From positions 1,792,931 to 1,840,208 of the forward strand of contig BFEA01000143.1 of assembly GCA_003427395.1 (NCBI GenBank): a DNA stretch of 47,278 bases, in the 5' to 3' direction. The DNA comes from Chara braunii. Lineage: Eukaryota > Streptophyta > Charophyceae > Charales > Characeae. Shown here one piece after another: positions 30,919-40,507 of the stretch; the first letter of the stretch is position 1; the number at the start of each line of letters is the position of its first letter. A program made the position numbers and the translations under genes. The notes under the pieces were generated by a model. The model was not told the origin of the DNA, did no database searches, and worked only from the letters and a program-made list of their open reading frames with translations.

Positions 30919-30942
30919 GCGTTTCCCTTCAGAGGGAAACGC
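30919..30942. other. Perfect 10-bp hairpin with 4-base loop
   Basis: GCGTTTCCCT pairs with AGGGAAACGC around TCAG. No T-run follows on either strand, so it is not a bacterial-type terminator. Function is unknown. Confidence 0.5.
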
Positions 30943-31149
30943 GCCGTAGCAGTGGTAATCGTTGACAGGTAAACTTTCCTTCTTCTTCTGCCTTCTCTCT
31001 CTCTTCTTCATGCCTTCTCAGCTAGCCGAAACAACAGTAAGTTCCGAATGTGCTTGGTCACCAGTTGTGGCCGGGTTAATTTGATTCGAGGCTTCGAGCC
31101 TTCTCCTCTTCCTTCGGCTCCTCCCCCTTTCTCCCTCATCCATTTACGC

Positions 31150-31341
31150 AGACCCACATTCACACACACACTCTCACACACACACTCACACTCACGTACA
31201 CACACACACGTACGTGTAGTATGTATACTTCCACGTCCTGGCGAAAGATTCATTCAATTTTGCTCATCTATCGATGCCATCGGTGCAAGCAGCGCGAGGC
31301 CAGCCCAAGGATGGAGACTGTTTGGCGAGGCGTATCTCACC

Positions 31342-31384
<43 letters not shown>
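31150..31384 (+). repeat. Composite repeat (CA)n-core-(CT)n, copy C
   Basis: (CA)n-rich 31155-31210, a core with GTATACTTCCACGTCCTGGCG and GAAAGATTCATTCAA and GCTCATCTATCGATG, then (CT)n at 31345-31384. The same order is seen in copies A and B. Confidence 0.65.
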
Positions 31385-31387
<3 letters not shown>

Positions 31388-31462
31388 GTCTGCAGACGCA
31401 GTGAAGTCGGGTAGCGAGAGGGTGAGGAGAGATGGTGGACCTAGAAGAGAAAGAAGAAGAAT

Positions 31463-31501
<39 letters not shown>

Positions 31502-31590
31502 GTCCGCAGATACCGAGAAACTAGACGATGAGAGGGTAAAGGAGAGAAGGTGGACTTAGAAGAGAAAGAAGAAAAACTCTCTTTCGTAAG
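31381..31590 (+). repeat. 112-bp tandem repeat of (CT)n and purine block
   Basis: TCTCTCGTAGTCTGCAGA at 31381 recurs as TCTCTCGTAGTCCGCAGA at about 31493. Each is followed by GAGAGGGTGAGGAGAG-like and AGAAGAGAAAGAAGAA blocks. Confidence 0.7.
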
Positions 31591-32303
31591 TTTGTAGGCT
31601 TACCACCTTTCTTCTCGCCGTCGTTGTCGTTACCGTCGTCTTCGTCAGCCCGTCATTGCCGTCGTTCGTCACGAGGTAAGTATCATCTTTCCCCTCTCCT
31701 TCTCCTTCTTCTTCTTCTTCCTCCTCCTTCTTACTTTCCTCCTCCTTCTACTTCTTCTCCTCGTTGCCACCTTCATCGATCGCGCATCCTTTCCTCTGCG
31801 CGGCCATCTTCTTCACTCCGCGAGGTCCACCCCCGTTACTCCCCGCTTGCTGCTGCACCGCGCCGCGCATTCCTCCGTACGCTTGCGCATCCTCCCTGCG
31901 CCCTCCTTTTACCGCGCATGCTTGCGCATCCTCCCCGCGCTGTTACCATCGTCGTCGCCACACCGTTACCTCGTCTTCGTTCGACCGTGCGGTCAGGTAG
32001 GTGCCCTTCTCTTCTCTTCCCCTTCTTCTTCTCTCCTCTTCTCCTTCTTCTTCTCTCCTCCTCCTCCTCCTCCTCCTCGTATGGTTATCCACTCCTCCTG
32101 CTCGTGCGCGCTACCCGCGCGACTCGCTCTACCCCGTTCTCTCCCGAGCTGTGAGCCAGTGTAGAGCGCCCTTCACAACTTAGAGGCCGGGATTCGCGGT
32201 GTATCAGGTTGCCCTTTCGATGAATCCGTCGCGAATCACGCGATAGATTCATCAAGACAACTATCTGAAAACTACAGATTCAACAGAAAAGAAGAAAATA
32301 AAA
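31591..32303. other. CT/CG-rich sequence with splice-like junctions
   Basis: Two similar segments rich in CGTCGT end in donors: CGAG|GTAAGT at about 31675 and TCAG|GTAGGT at about 31997. A GCGCATCCTCCC-type motif is repeated at 31760-31950. The open frame at 31624-32154 is Ser/Pro/Leu low-complexity and is not called. Confidence 0.4.
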
Positions 32304-32470
32304 TAATAATAATAATAATAATAAAAAATAAAAAAAAATCTAATCGTTAAAGATAATAAAGAAAATAAATAAATAAAAGAAAATGAAAGAATCTAACTGC
32401 TAACCACCCCGTGGAACCACCTGTCGGATCCGGGGCTTAACTCTACTACCCTCTAATTAACTTCCTATGT
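32304..32470. repeat. A-rich and (AAT)n sequence
   Basis: AAT units from 32304 to 32324, then A-rich sequence with AAAT and GAAA units to about 32395, then unique sequence. Confidence 0.7.
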
Positions 32471-32480
32471 AGAGATCACG

Positions 32481-32491
32481 GGTTCAAGTCC
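32481..32491 (+). promoter_or_regulatory. B-box-like (tRNA T-arm) motif
   Basis: GGTTCAAGTCC is a near-perfect pol III B box and sits in a small stem, ACGGG/CCCGG-like, as in a tRNA T arm. I cannot find a matching acceptor stem and D arm upstream, so it is a tRNA relic or SINE head at best. Confidence 0.35.
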
Positions 32492-32555
32492 CGGTCATCT
32501 CAGACCGGGCAAACGAAAGTTGAGCTCCCTTTCAAAAAAAGCGAGCTAGCTCAGA

Positions 32556-32624
32556 GGGCAGCGGGTCGTGATTCCCAGATCCCCCGCATGTCAAACAGTC
32601 CTGGAACCTACTGAGCTAGCTCCC
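32556..32624 (-). pseudogene. tRNA-like sequence, degenerate
   Basis: On the minus strand the sequence starts GGGAGCTAGCTCAGTAGG, like a tRNA acceptor plus D arm. It continues with ACTGTTTGACATGCGGG, like the anticodon arm of tRNA-Val(GAC), and then GGGAATCACGACCC, a poor T arm. The acceptor ends do not pair well and the T loop lacks TTC, so this is at most a tRNA pseudogene or tRNA-derived SINE head. A second GAGCTAGCTC lies on the other side in inverted register. Confidence 0.35.
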
Positions 32625-32847
32625 ACTTCAAGTAGAAGGGAGCTGCTCAGGTATGTATAGAGTAATGTCTCGGGGTTTGGCCCGACCAGCAGTCCGACCC
32701 CGCCTTTAAGCCTGTGTATGTGCATGCTTGTCGGTCCTGCAGGCCTGTCGGCTTGAGCTCGTTGGCTTGAGTGTGAGTGTGCCCTGCAAGGGCACTTGGT
32801 CGCTCAGAAGGCCCGAAGGGCCGATACTTCAGCCGTGGCCGCGACAT

Positions 32848-32901
32848 TGAGAGTCGCAGCGGAAAAACATTCGAGTGGCGGGGTTAGGTCTGCGACTCTC
32901 A
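32848..32901. other. Inverted repeat, 12-bp arms
   Basis: TGAGAGTCGCAG (32848-32859) and CTGCGACTCTCA (32890-32901) are perfect reverse complements separated by 30 bases. They lie in a GC-rich stretch where CCGTGGCCGCGA occurs twice (about 32834 and 32949). Confidence 0.6.
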
Positions 32902-33540
32902 GAGCAGTGGGAAAAACCACTCAAGTAGCAGGTCGGTCGGTACTTAGCCGTGGCCGCGATATTGACGGTCGCGGTGGGGATCTCAAGTGGCAGGTAGGCC
33001 GGTGTCCGGCCACCCTCTTGGTAACCTGGGCAGTTCGCCCAAACCAGCAGGATACCCCCCCCTTGCGCGAGTTGGCGGCTAAGCTCGTGACCGGAGCGGG
33101 TGAGGTCACGAGTCAGTTTCGGAAGAGGTATCGCAGGCGTGCTTCAAAAAAAGGGGTCGGTGGAGACATAACCACATAGGCTCAAGGAAAGACCTCGAGG
33201 GCACATCGAGGCTCGCAATCAACACCGCTCCAGTCANTGGAGGGAAAAGGGGTCAGAGAGAGGGTTTTCAAGCGTGCCACCGCGAGCTCGTGGAATAAAC
33301 GGTTTTTGAGAGCTTTGGGCCGAAGCACGTGGACCCTTTCAGAGCGAACATCCCGACCCCCGTAGGAAAGGGAAGACCCGGGGCTTCGGAGCTTGCCTCG
33401 AGGCCGGTCGCTAGCACCGACAAGGCCGCGACTGGAACTCGGGACCTAGAGGGGGGCAAGTTCGGAACAACGAGGCTCGAAGAAGACTTGAGAAGGACAC
33501 GTTAGCAACGAAAACTCCGAACCTCGATGCTTTCTTAGGG
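32902..33540. other. GC-rich non-coding sequence
   Basis: Contains one N at 33237. Short frames on both strands show no motif. It may belong to the same large repeat as the minisatellite that follows. Confidence 0.45.
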
Positions 33541-34095
33541 GACAAAAAAACTTGGCTAGCCAGTGAAGGCAAGCTCGTAGCTCGCTCAGATTTGGAGGAC
33601 AAATTTATCAGGCCAGGAAATGGGCAAGCTCGGAACGACCCAGCTTGGAGGGCGGGAACTTGGCGACCTAGGGAAGTCGAAACCCGCAACTACTTAGCGC
33701 GCAAGCCCGTAACAGTTTGGTGCGAAAGGCAAGACTTAGCGCGCCAACACAAAAAAAACAAGCTCTTAACAGCTTGGTTCGTGAGACAAAACTTAGCGAG
33801 TCCGTAAAGACGACAACCTTGTAACAGTTCGATTCACAAGGAAAACTTTAGGAAGCCAGGTAAGACAAACCCATGACTGCTCTGTCCGTAAGGAAAAACT
33901 CTAAGGAAAAAAAGGACAAGCTCGCAATAGCTAGGTTCCTAGCGAGCCAGTAAGTTGGCAACAACTCGAGTCGCGAGGCAAAACTCAGTGAGCCGGATGA
34001 GGCAAACCCTTGACTGCCCAATTCGTGAGGCGAAATTTGGAGAGGCGGGAAAAGAGCGAGCTCGTGTCCGCTCAGTTTGCGAGTGGGAGTAACTA
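33541..34095 (+). repeat. Diverged minisatellite, units of about 50-57 bp
   Basis: About ten diverged units follow the plan CAAGCTCGTAACAGCTTGG, TTCGTGAGGCAAAAC, TTAGCGAGCCAG. The AACAG position or its equivalent is at 33711, 33768, 33823, 33875, 33926 and 34012, giving steps of 57, 55, 52 and 51 and then irregular spacing. Open frames on both strands across it are shadows. Confidence 0.7.
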
Positions 34096-34169
34096 TGAGC
34101 CGCACCAAGCAGCCGACGCGACGCACGTTGTAGATCCGAGCTCGGCGAAGCCCTGCTGAGAATCTGGGG

Positions 34170-34472
34170 CGAGAAGGAGTCGCCCACTCGCTCTCCCTTT
34201 CTTTCCCTCCCTCGTACTTTTCTCTTACTCTCTCTCTCTCTCTCTTTCTTTCTCTTACTTTTGTCGGCTTCTCCCCCCTCCTTCTCTCTTTTTTTCTCTC
34301 TCTTCGCCAGCTTTCCCTCTCTTGCTTCTTTTCCCGCCTCTCTCTCTCTCTGCTTCTGTGAGCGCCACACTCCGTTCCGCCCTCTGCGATTGAGCGCACA
34401 CGCCTTCGTGAGTGGGTACTATCGACGCCTCCTCACCCGCTTGGACTGCCGTTGTTACCCACCCCTCGTCAC

Positions 34473-34540
<68 letters not shown>

Positions 34541-34890
34541 CCCGCGAGTCCCGTTTCTCCCTATCTCGTCTCCCTTTTTCTCTCTCTCTCCCTCCTTCTT
34601 GGCGACAGGGCCCGGTGTGAACCGATCGCCTTCCCTTTATCCCGACATCCCTCCTTCGCTCCGGGTTCCAAATGACGACACGCGCCACCTCGACGAAGAT
34701 CCCACCGCTCCGCCGCCGCGATTTGGCTGTTATGGAAAAGGAGCGAAGCGTGACCCGCTTCTATTCCTCCAGTCCTTGCCGTCTTCGACCCACTCCGACC
34801 TCCTCAATGCAGCTCATTGACGTCTTGACACCGCCCCGGAAAACAAAGACCCTTCCCTCCTTATCCTTCCTCTCTCTCTCCTTCTCCCTG

Positions 34891-34968
<78 letters not shown>

Positions 34969-35100
34969 AGACTGTTTCGAACACCGCGAGGAGCGCTAGT
35001 GAGCGCCCGCTGTCTCCTCGTTCGGCCGCGTCCCCGCGCGGCTGAAACCCACACGCTTTCTCTCTTCACTTCCTTTCTCTCCCCAATCCCCCCCCTCTAG
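34170..35100. repeat. CT-rich region with long (CT)n tracts
   Basis: (CT)n tracts at 34226-34260, 34479-34537 and 34893-34965, embedded in pyrimidine-rich sequence. The last ends CTCTTGTAG, a splice-acceptor-like junction. All frames here are low-complexity Ser-Leu or Arg-Glu repeats. Confidence 0.85.
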
Positions 35101-37062
35101 TAGGCTGCCCGTACGGGATCCGTGCTTCAACCTTTCCCTAGCGCTATTCGGGCTCCCGGGCTAGAGACACAGAGCCTTATCTTTCGCGACCTACCTCGAG
35201 CGTCCGTTGGCGCTCATAACAGAACTCTATGCTAGCTCGCGGAGCAACGTTCTCCCCTTCTCTTCCTCTCCCCCTCCCTCTTTCTCTCACTCGTTCGACC
35301 CTCTTCTCTCCCCGTCCTCCAGCGCCTCGAGCTTGGTCGGACGTCGAAAACGATCTCCCAGAACTCGACACTCCCGGTTGCTGCGGCGCTCGTCCGCGAG
35401 ACAGAGCGGAGACGTGCGCTAGAACCCGTGCGCTCTGAAAGTACCCAGTCCGCTCCCCAAAGTGCCCTTCGTACGCGCCCCTCTCTCTCGCCCCCCTCTT
35501 CCTTATATAGCTTTCAGCGTCGATCGCTCCTTCCGATCTTTTCTCCCTCGCTTCTAACTTCTCGCTTCCCACCGACTTTTCGCCAAATTTTCGTTTTTGC
35601 GGCCATCCTTCCTCAGTCTCCCGCCCACCTTTGTAGTTCTCTTTCTGGCTTCGCGATCCACCTTACTCTCCCCTGCCCAATCATCGTGATCTCTCAGCCG
35701 CCTATGGATTCAAGGTCTTCTCGGCCTTCTCATGTTCTCTCTTCCCACCTTCACTTTCACCCGCCCCGCAGTGCTTTCCCGCCGTCGAACCCTGCCCGTT
35801 TGTCTCCCCTCCATCCCCACCTCCTCTATTGCGTCTTCCTGCCTTTGGTGTCGCCGAAGCCCGACTCTTCGTCCGTTCGCCTCCCTCTCACTTCCACCCG
35901 TTTGACAGCGTCCTCCCACCCCTGGTGTCGGCGAATCCTAGGACCGCCCATCGGACTCCCTTCCAACTTCCTTACGTTATACCGTGTTTGAACCTGGCCA
36001 GGTATTTGAGCTTTTGAGTTTAGCACGCCTTCGACAGTTTTCAAGAACCGTCTTTTGGCGACCCCACCCGACGACGGTTGCCCTTCCCACTCCGAAGACG
36101 TTTGTCCCTTCTCCCTTCTTGGGCCTGATTCACGGGGCGCGACATCCTCGGTTTTGGACCAACCCTTTACCCCCAGCTATCGGAGCTGTCTGGGACCATA
36201 ATTCTCTTTCCTCCCCGCGACCCTCATATAGCGACCTCGATCCTTTGGCCGCGGACTCCCGGCTGACCGATCGACTGCCTCGACAGGCCCAGGTTCCTTC
36301 CGAGTTCAGCACGCCTCAATCTCTCATGATTTCGCCAGACGCCGTGTTAGAATTGCGTCGCCGTATTGCTTGGCGGAGCCGTGGCATTTCTCCTGATCTC
36401 CCGGGACCGTAGCACAATCAAATTTCCCCTCGGGCGCCCGCGGTAGCCGGGAGATTCTTCATGGCCGAGGTCCTGGACCGCCCCTGACCGCCCGTTTATG
36501 TCTGGTCAAGGCCTCTTCTGATGCATGTTGCCTTCCCCGACTTTTTCAGATCTTGGCACCGAAACTTCAATCTTTTATGATCCGCCCGAACCTGCTTGCG
36601 CCCAAGGTTCAGACCGTCCCTCCAGCCAATCGCAAGGTTAGTACGAAGACCCGGACGCCCGAGGTCATCCACAAATAGCATGTCCACACGCACACATACG
36701 ACAAAACCCAATCAAAATAGCAAAAAAAAGNAAAAAAANGTGTATATTTNANNAAAAAAAANCTCGGCNGGTAGACAGCCGCCCGACAACCAGCCCACAC
36801 CCCATCTCTCGCCGTCCCCGGCGAGCATTTCCCAATGTATTTCCCCTTTCCTCATTTTAGCTCATCCCATTTCCCCTGGTTCCTCTAGTTACCCACGCCC
36901 CTCGACGCCCGTTTTTTCTAACTATGTTCGTTTCTCCTAATTAAGGTATAAAATCCCTTTCGGTGTCACAACATACCGTTCTTTCCCGGCTCACGTTTCC
37001 CTAACTATGGTACATCCTTCCCGTTGGTTCCGTGACACCCGTCCCTCTTTAACTATGATACA
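35101..37062 (-). other. Possible 3' LTR of second gypsy element
   Basis: On the minus strand this region begins TGTATCATAGTTAAAGAGGG right after a purine-rich tract (37064-37075). It stays purine-rich, has direct repeats of a TGTAYCATAGTTA motif in its first 60 bases, and has a TATA-like CTATATAAGG at 35504-35513. These are LTR-like traits. I find no matching 5' LTR on the far side of the element, so the call is tentative and the right end is unknown. Ns at 36731-36769 lie in an A/T-rich run that may be a misassembly. Confidence 0.4.
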
Positions 37063-37063
37063 A

Positions 37064-37075
37064 TCTCCCTTCCTA
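37064..37075 (-). other. Candidate polypurine tract of second gypsy element
   Basis: Minus-strand AGGAAGGGAGAT lies between the end of the pol coding region and the TG that would open the 3' LTR. Confidence 0.45.
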
Positions 37076-37100
37076 GGACTAAGATTCATGGCGCATCATC

Positions 37101-37575
37101 CTACGACCGTTTCTGTCTCCTCTTCCTCTTCTCGTGCCTTTCCCTCTTTCGTTTCCTCTCTTCTCTCTCCCGTTTGATTTTTAAGGCTTTCCTTGAGGCA
37201 CTCCTCCTTTCTCTTAGCCTGCGCTTCCCTAACTGGTCGGCGTCACCTTCCTCTTCTCTAGGCCTTTTCTTCTTCCTAGGGGTCTTAGGTAGCGAAGGCT
37301 TTTGAACCTTATACCCCTTTCTTGTTGGGCAAGACGAGGCCCCTTGTCTGGAGGTCTCCCCTTTTTCATGAGTGATGGTCAATTCTGCTTCGAGCACTTC
37401 CTTCCCTTTTCGTTTCGGCTCCTCCCCAAAGGTCCCTCTTGATCGGAAGATTTTGAGACGAACCCCTGCGACAGGGTCCCTTAGCCTACTCCCATCTAAT
37501 TCAGCGAGCATATAAGCCCCCCCGTCCAATCTCTTTAGGACCTTATACGGCCCCATCCATCGGTTCGCTAATTTT
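37101..37575 (-). pseudogene. Second gypsy element: integrase C-terminus and basic tail
   Basis: After the integrase core, the frame needed for N-R-W-M-G-P-Y-K-V (the GPY/F module) is entered only past one extra A in the A4 tract at 37572-37575. The module continues LKRLDGGAYMLAELDGSRLRD and then becomes a Lys/Arg/Glu-rich tail of about 90 residues (KTPRKKKRPREEEGDADQ, REREERKRKRERHEKRKR) ending at 37101. There is no chromodomain. The tail looks like a nuclear-localisation or nucleic-acid-binding extension. Confidence 0.75.
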
Positions 37576-38366
37576 CGGCTCCAGGTCTTTTCCAGTGACG
37601 AAATCGTACATCAGCACTAGGTCGTCAATCCCTAATGGCGCCTTCCGGACCCGCAGATTTTTGTCCCACCTATCTTTCCCTTTCGCCCTCTCTCTCTCGA
37701 TGTTCTCACTGGCCGTGGCTACCCCGACATCCAAGTTCTCGGCTATCTGCTGTATCCGTGCTTCCAATAGCTCACCCCTAGATATGTTGGTTTTCCATGA
37801 GACACTTGTCCAAGTGTCAATGTGGAACTCAATGGGTAGGGGACAATGCCTATCGAACCAAAGGGTGTAAGGAGGGTACCCAGTACTCGATTTGACCGTG
37901 ATGTTGTCTGGCCAAACTGCGTACCGTAAATACTTAGGCCATTGTTCCGCACGACCCTTGCACCACTTTGCTAGGGCGTCCACAAGTGTCCGGTGCCCCC
38001 TCTCTACCGGCGCGTTGCTTTGGGGGTGATAAGCGGTTGTATAGGCCGCCCCGATCCCTGCCTTTTCTAATAACCCTTTTACCTTTTGGGTCAAGAACTC
38101 AGTTCCCCTATCCATGACTATTCTCCCGACACACCCATACCGCGCGATATACATAGGAGAAAATCACTCACCTCCTCCCCCGTCTTTTTTTTAATGGCCT
38201 TTGCTTTTACGAATCCGGTGAGGTCATCCCGGGCGTTGATTATATACCGAAGACCGCCGACCCTTTTGGCATGGTCACCAAGTCTATATGGACCTTCTCG
38301 CCCGGGACCGTGGGAAGCGACGGAACTAAGGGTTCTTTGTATCGAACCGTCGCCCTCTTCTGGCAA
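37543..38366 (-). pseudogene. Second gypsy element: integrase core
   Basis: The core continues pol after two frame changes (near 38265 and near 38150). INARDDLTGFVKAKAIKKKTG is in one frame. The 38154-37543 frame then holds RYGCVGRIVMDRGTEF with the second catalytic Asp and YHPQSNAPVERGHR with Glu. I count exactly 35 residues between Asp and Glu (DD35E). The first Asp is in KVHIDLV at the end of the pol ORF upstream. All three catalytic residues are thus kept, so the damage is limited to indels. Confidence 0.88.
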
Positions 38367-40507
38367 GCTTTACAGGTCGAACAATACCTTTCCACATCGG
38401 TGTATTGCCCGTCCCACCAATAAAGCCTGCGGACCTTATCGAAAGTGCCTTTAACCCCCCTGTGACCCCCAACGACCCTATCGTGTAATTCCTCTATGAC
38501 TGCCCTTTTCTCCTCCGGATCGCACAACACCCTCATGGGTATCGCGAACTTGGTGGGTCTTTTGAAGAGGTGGCCTCCCCGCAGGCAATATCCCAGTGCC
38601 TCTTGCTGGATCCTTTCAGTCCCTGTTTCCCTACCGGCCAAATATAGTCCCATGTCTCGGTACTTCCCGTCGTAGAGATTCGCGAGAAAAGTCCTTGGGC
38701 CTCCTTCTTCCCCTCGGCTGCTCCCCGCTACTTGCGCCCTATTAGCGGCGACTTTCATTATCGCCTCTTTGGCCATTGTCTCCTCTTCCTTCTTAAGCCT
38801 AGGCAGGTCCTCCTCTCGAATGGGAAGCCGGGACAATCCATCGGCGACCTGGTTCTTGGCCCCCGATATCCTTTCGACCCTATAGTCGTAAAGCCTGATA
38901 TGGATCATCCAGCGGGCGATGGTCGGATCTGTCAGTGAGAAATCATTTTGGAGGACTGCGGCCACTGCTGTCGGGTCCACCCTTAGGAGAAATCGCCGTC
39001 CGTACAGGTAGTGACGGAAGGCTTTTAGGCTATGCAGTACCCCCAACACTTCCTTCTTGAATTGACTATAATTTCTCTTTGCGGGATTCAAGGTCCGGCT
39101 CTCGAATCGCAACGGTCTCTCTCTCCCCTCCCCATCCTTTTGCGACAGGAGGCCCCCAACTGAGTGAGGTCCAGCGTTCGTGGATACTATAAACGGGCGA
39201 CTCTCCTCATCTTCGAAAAATGGGACTCCCAGGACCTCTCCACCTTTGCGGAACTCCCCCTTCAAAGCTTCCATGGCCGCGGCTTGCTCTTCTCCCCAAA
39301 CCCATCCTTCCAATCTCTTGAGGAGTCTTCTCAGGGGTTCTGCTTTCTCTCCATAGGCTTTTATGAAGATTCTCCAGTAGCCCACAACCCCTAGAAACTG
39401 CCTGACCTCTGTTATGGATTTGAGCGGCGATAACCAAGTCATCAACTTTACTAGTTTCTCGGGATCGGGCCTCCGCCCCTCCTTATCGCAAATGAACCCT
39501 AATATCTTGATGGAGGATACGCCCCAACGACACTTAGTCCCGCTTACCGTGAGGTTGGCGTCGTCTAGTTTCTCAAGGACGTCCCTGACATCTTTCATGT
39601 GGTCGGCCACAAACTTTCTAACCCCAGGGAAAACCTCGGTCTCATCCCGCTCGACCGGCCGTTTTGGGAAATCATCCAGCAAGACCTCCACCTTCTCCGG
39701 TATGAATTCCTTGAGGACCGCGATCATGGCCCTTTGGAACACGGCTACCCCATTCGTCCAACCCATCGGTACCACCATCATTTGAACCAGCCCTAAGGGT
39801 GTATGCATGGCGGTCATGTGCCTGTCCCGGTAATCNAAAGGAATTTCGTCATACCCCGAGAAAAGATCGCAAATAGAGTATATTGAGCGACCCGCCGATC
39901 CTTCCGTTAGCAAGTCGACCTCAAGTATAAACCCCACGTCTCTTACGGTGACTGCATTGGTCCTCTGGAGGTTCTGGATCCATCTTAGTTTGTTGCTATC
40001 TCCCTTCCTTAAAAAGAACCACTTATTGGAGTAGGCACTCTTGCAAGGTTCCGCGACGAATGTCCTGATTTTTTCCTTGATGAAGGTCACTATCTCTTCT
40101 TTCTCCTTTTGAGCGTACTTCCATTGGGGCCTATCCTTCCAAGGGACGTGCGGGACCGTGTGGATCCGGGCAGGCTTAGCATACCTTGGGTCGATTCTCC
40201 CTCTCTCTGAGTCATCAAAGGCAATGGCCTTATCGCAGCCCCTTAAGGTCATCGCTATGAACTGTTTTTCTTCCTCCGTGAGATTCCCATCTCCTATATC
40301 CATTTTTGCCAGTCTATCGGCCGTTATCCTTTGCCCTTCCATCTCTTTCCTCTTCCGGATGATATCGGCTATCTCCTCTTTCGATATTGTAGCCTCCCCC
40401 ATTCTATCCCGACTAACCGCGGCGGGTTTTACTTTCTCCGCCACGGTTTTGTGCTTCTTAACTCCGCCGGCTAGGGGGATCCCTCTAAAAAAGACATGCT
40501 CATGCAC
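38240..40507 (-). CDS. Second gypsy element pol: RT, RNase H and integrase N-terminus
   Basis: 755 codons open, with one ambiguous codon at 39835. The RT shows YSICDLFSGYDEIP (motif A Asp present), VPMGWTNGVAVFQRAM and VEVLLDDFP, where the usual Tyr of the YxDD box is Leu. RNase H follows: FIVSTNAGPHSVGGLL has Asn for the first catalytic Asp (39176-39178), while RVDPTAVAAVL and KKEVLGVLHSLKAFRHYL look normal. The integrase zinc domain has His and CSTCKACQKR. The frame ends at a stop in the integrase through a frameshift. It overlaps the end of the protease frame by 37 bases, which suggests pol is expressed by frameshifting. Confidence 0.92.
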   Translation of the reverse strand: MHEHVFFRGIPLAGGVKKHKTVAEKVKPAAVSRDRMGEATISKEEIADIIRKRKEMEGQRITADRLAKMDIGDGNLTEEEKQFIAMTLRGCDKAIAFDDSERGRIDPRYAKPARIHTVPHVPWKDRPQWKYAQKEKEEIVTFIKEKIRTFVAEPCKSAYSNKWFFLRKGDSNKLRWIQNLQRTNAVTVRDVGFILEVDLLTEGSAGRSIYSICDLFSGYDEIPXDYRDRHMTAMHTPLGLVQMMVVPMGWTNGVAVFQRAMIAVLKEFIPEKVEVLLDDFPKRPVERDETEVFPGVRKFVADHMKDVRDVLEKLDDANLTVSGTKCRWGVSSIKILGFICDKEGRRPDPEKLVKLMTWLSPLKSITEVRQFLGVVGYWRIFIKAYGEKAEPLRRLLKRLEGWVWGEEQAAAMEALKGEFRKGGEVLGVPFFEDEESRPFIVSTNAGPHSVGGLLSQKDGEGRERPLRFESRTLNPAKRNYSQFKKEVLGVLHSLKAFRHYLYGRRFLLRVDPTAVAAVLQNDFSLTDPTIARWMIHIRLYDYRVERISGAKNQVADGLSRLPIREEDLPRLKKEEETMAKEAIMKVAANRAQVAGSSRGEEGGPRTFLANLYDGKYRDMGLYLAGRETGTERIQQEALGYCLRGGHLFKRPTKFAIPMRVLCDPEEKRAVIEELHDRVVGGHRGVKGTFDKVRRLYWWDGQYTDVERYCSTCKACQKRATVRYKEPLVPSLPTVPGEKVHIDLVTMPKGSAVFGI

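Noticed and set aside
30919-30942. Rho-independent terminator
   Set aside because: The hairpin has no T-run after it on either strand, and the context is eukaryotic repeats.
31624-32154. 176-codon plus-strand ORF
   Set aside because: Ser/Pro/Leu/Arg low-complexity sequence from CT- and CG-rich repeats, with competing frames of similar length. It has no motif.
35428-35991. 187-codon plus-strand ORF
   Set aside because: Pyrimidine-rich DNA gives Ser/Pro/Leu-rich frames without stops. It lies in the presumed LTR of the second gypsy element on the other strand.
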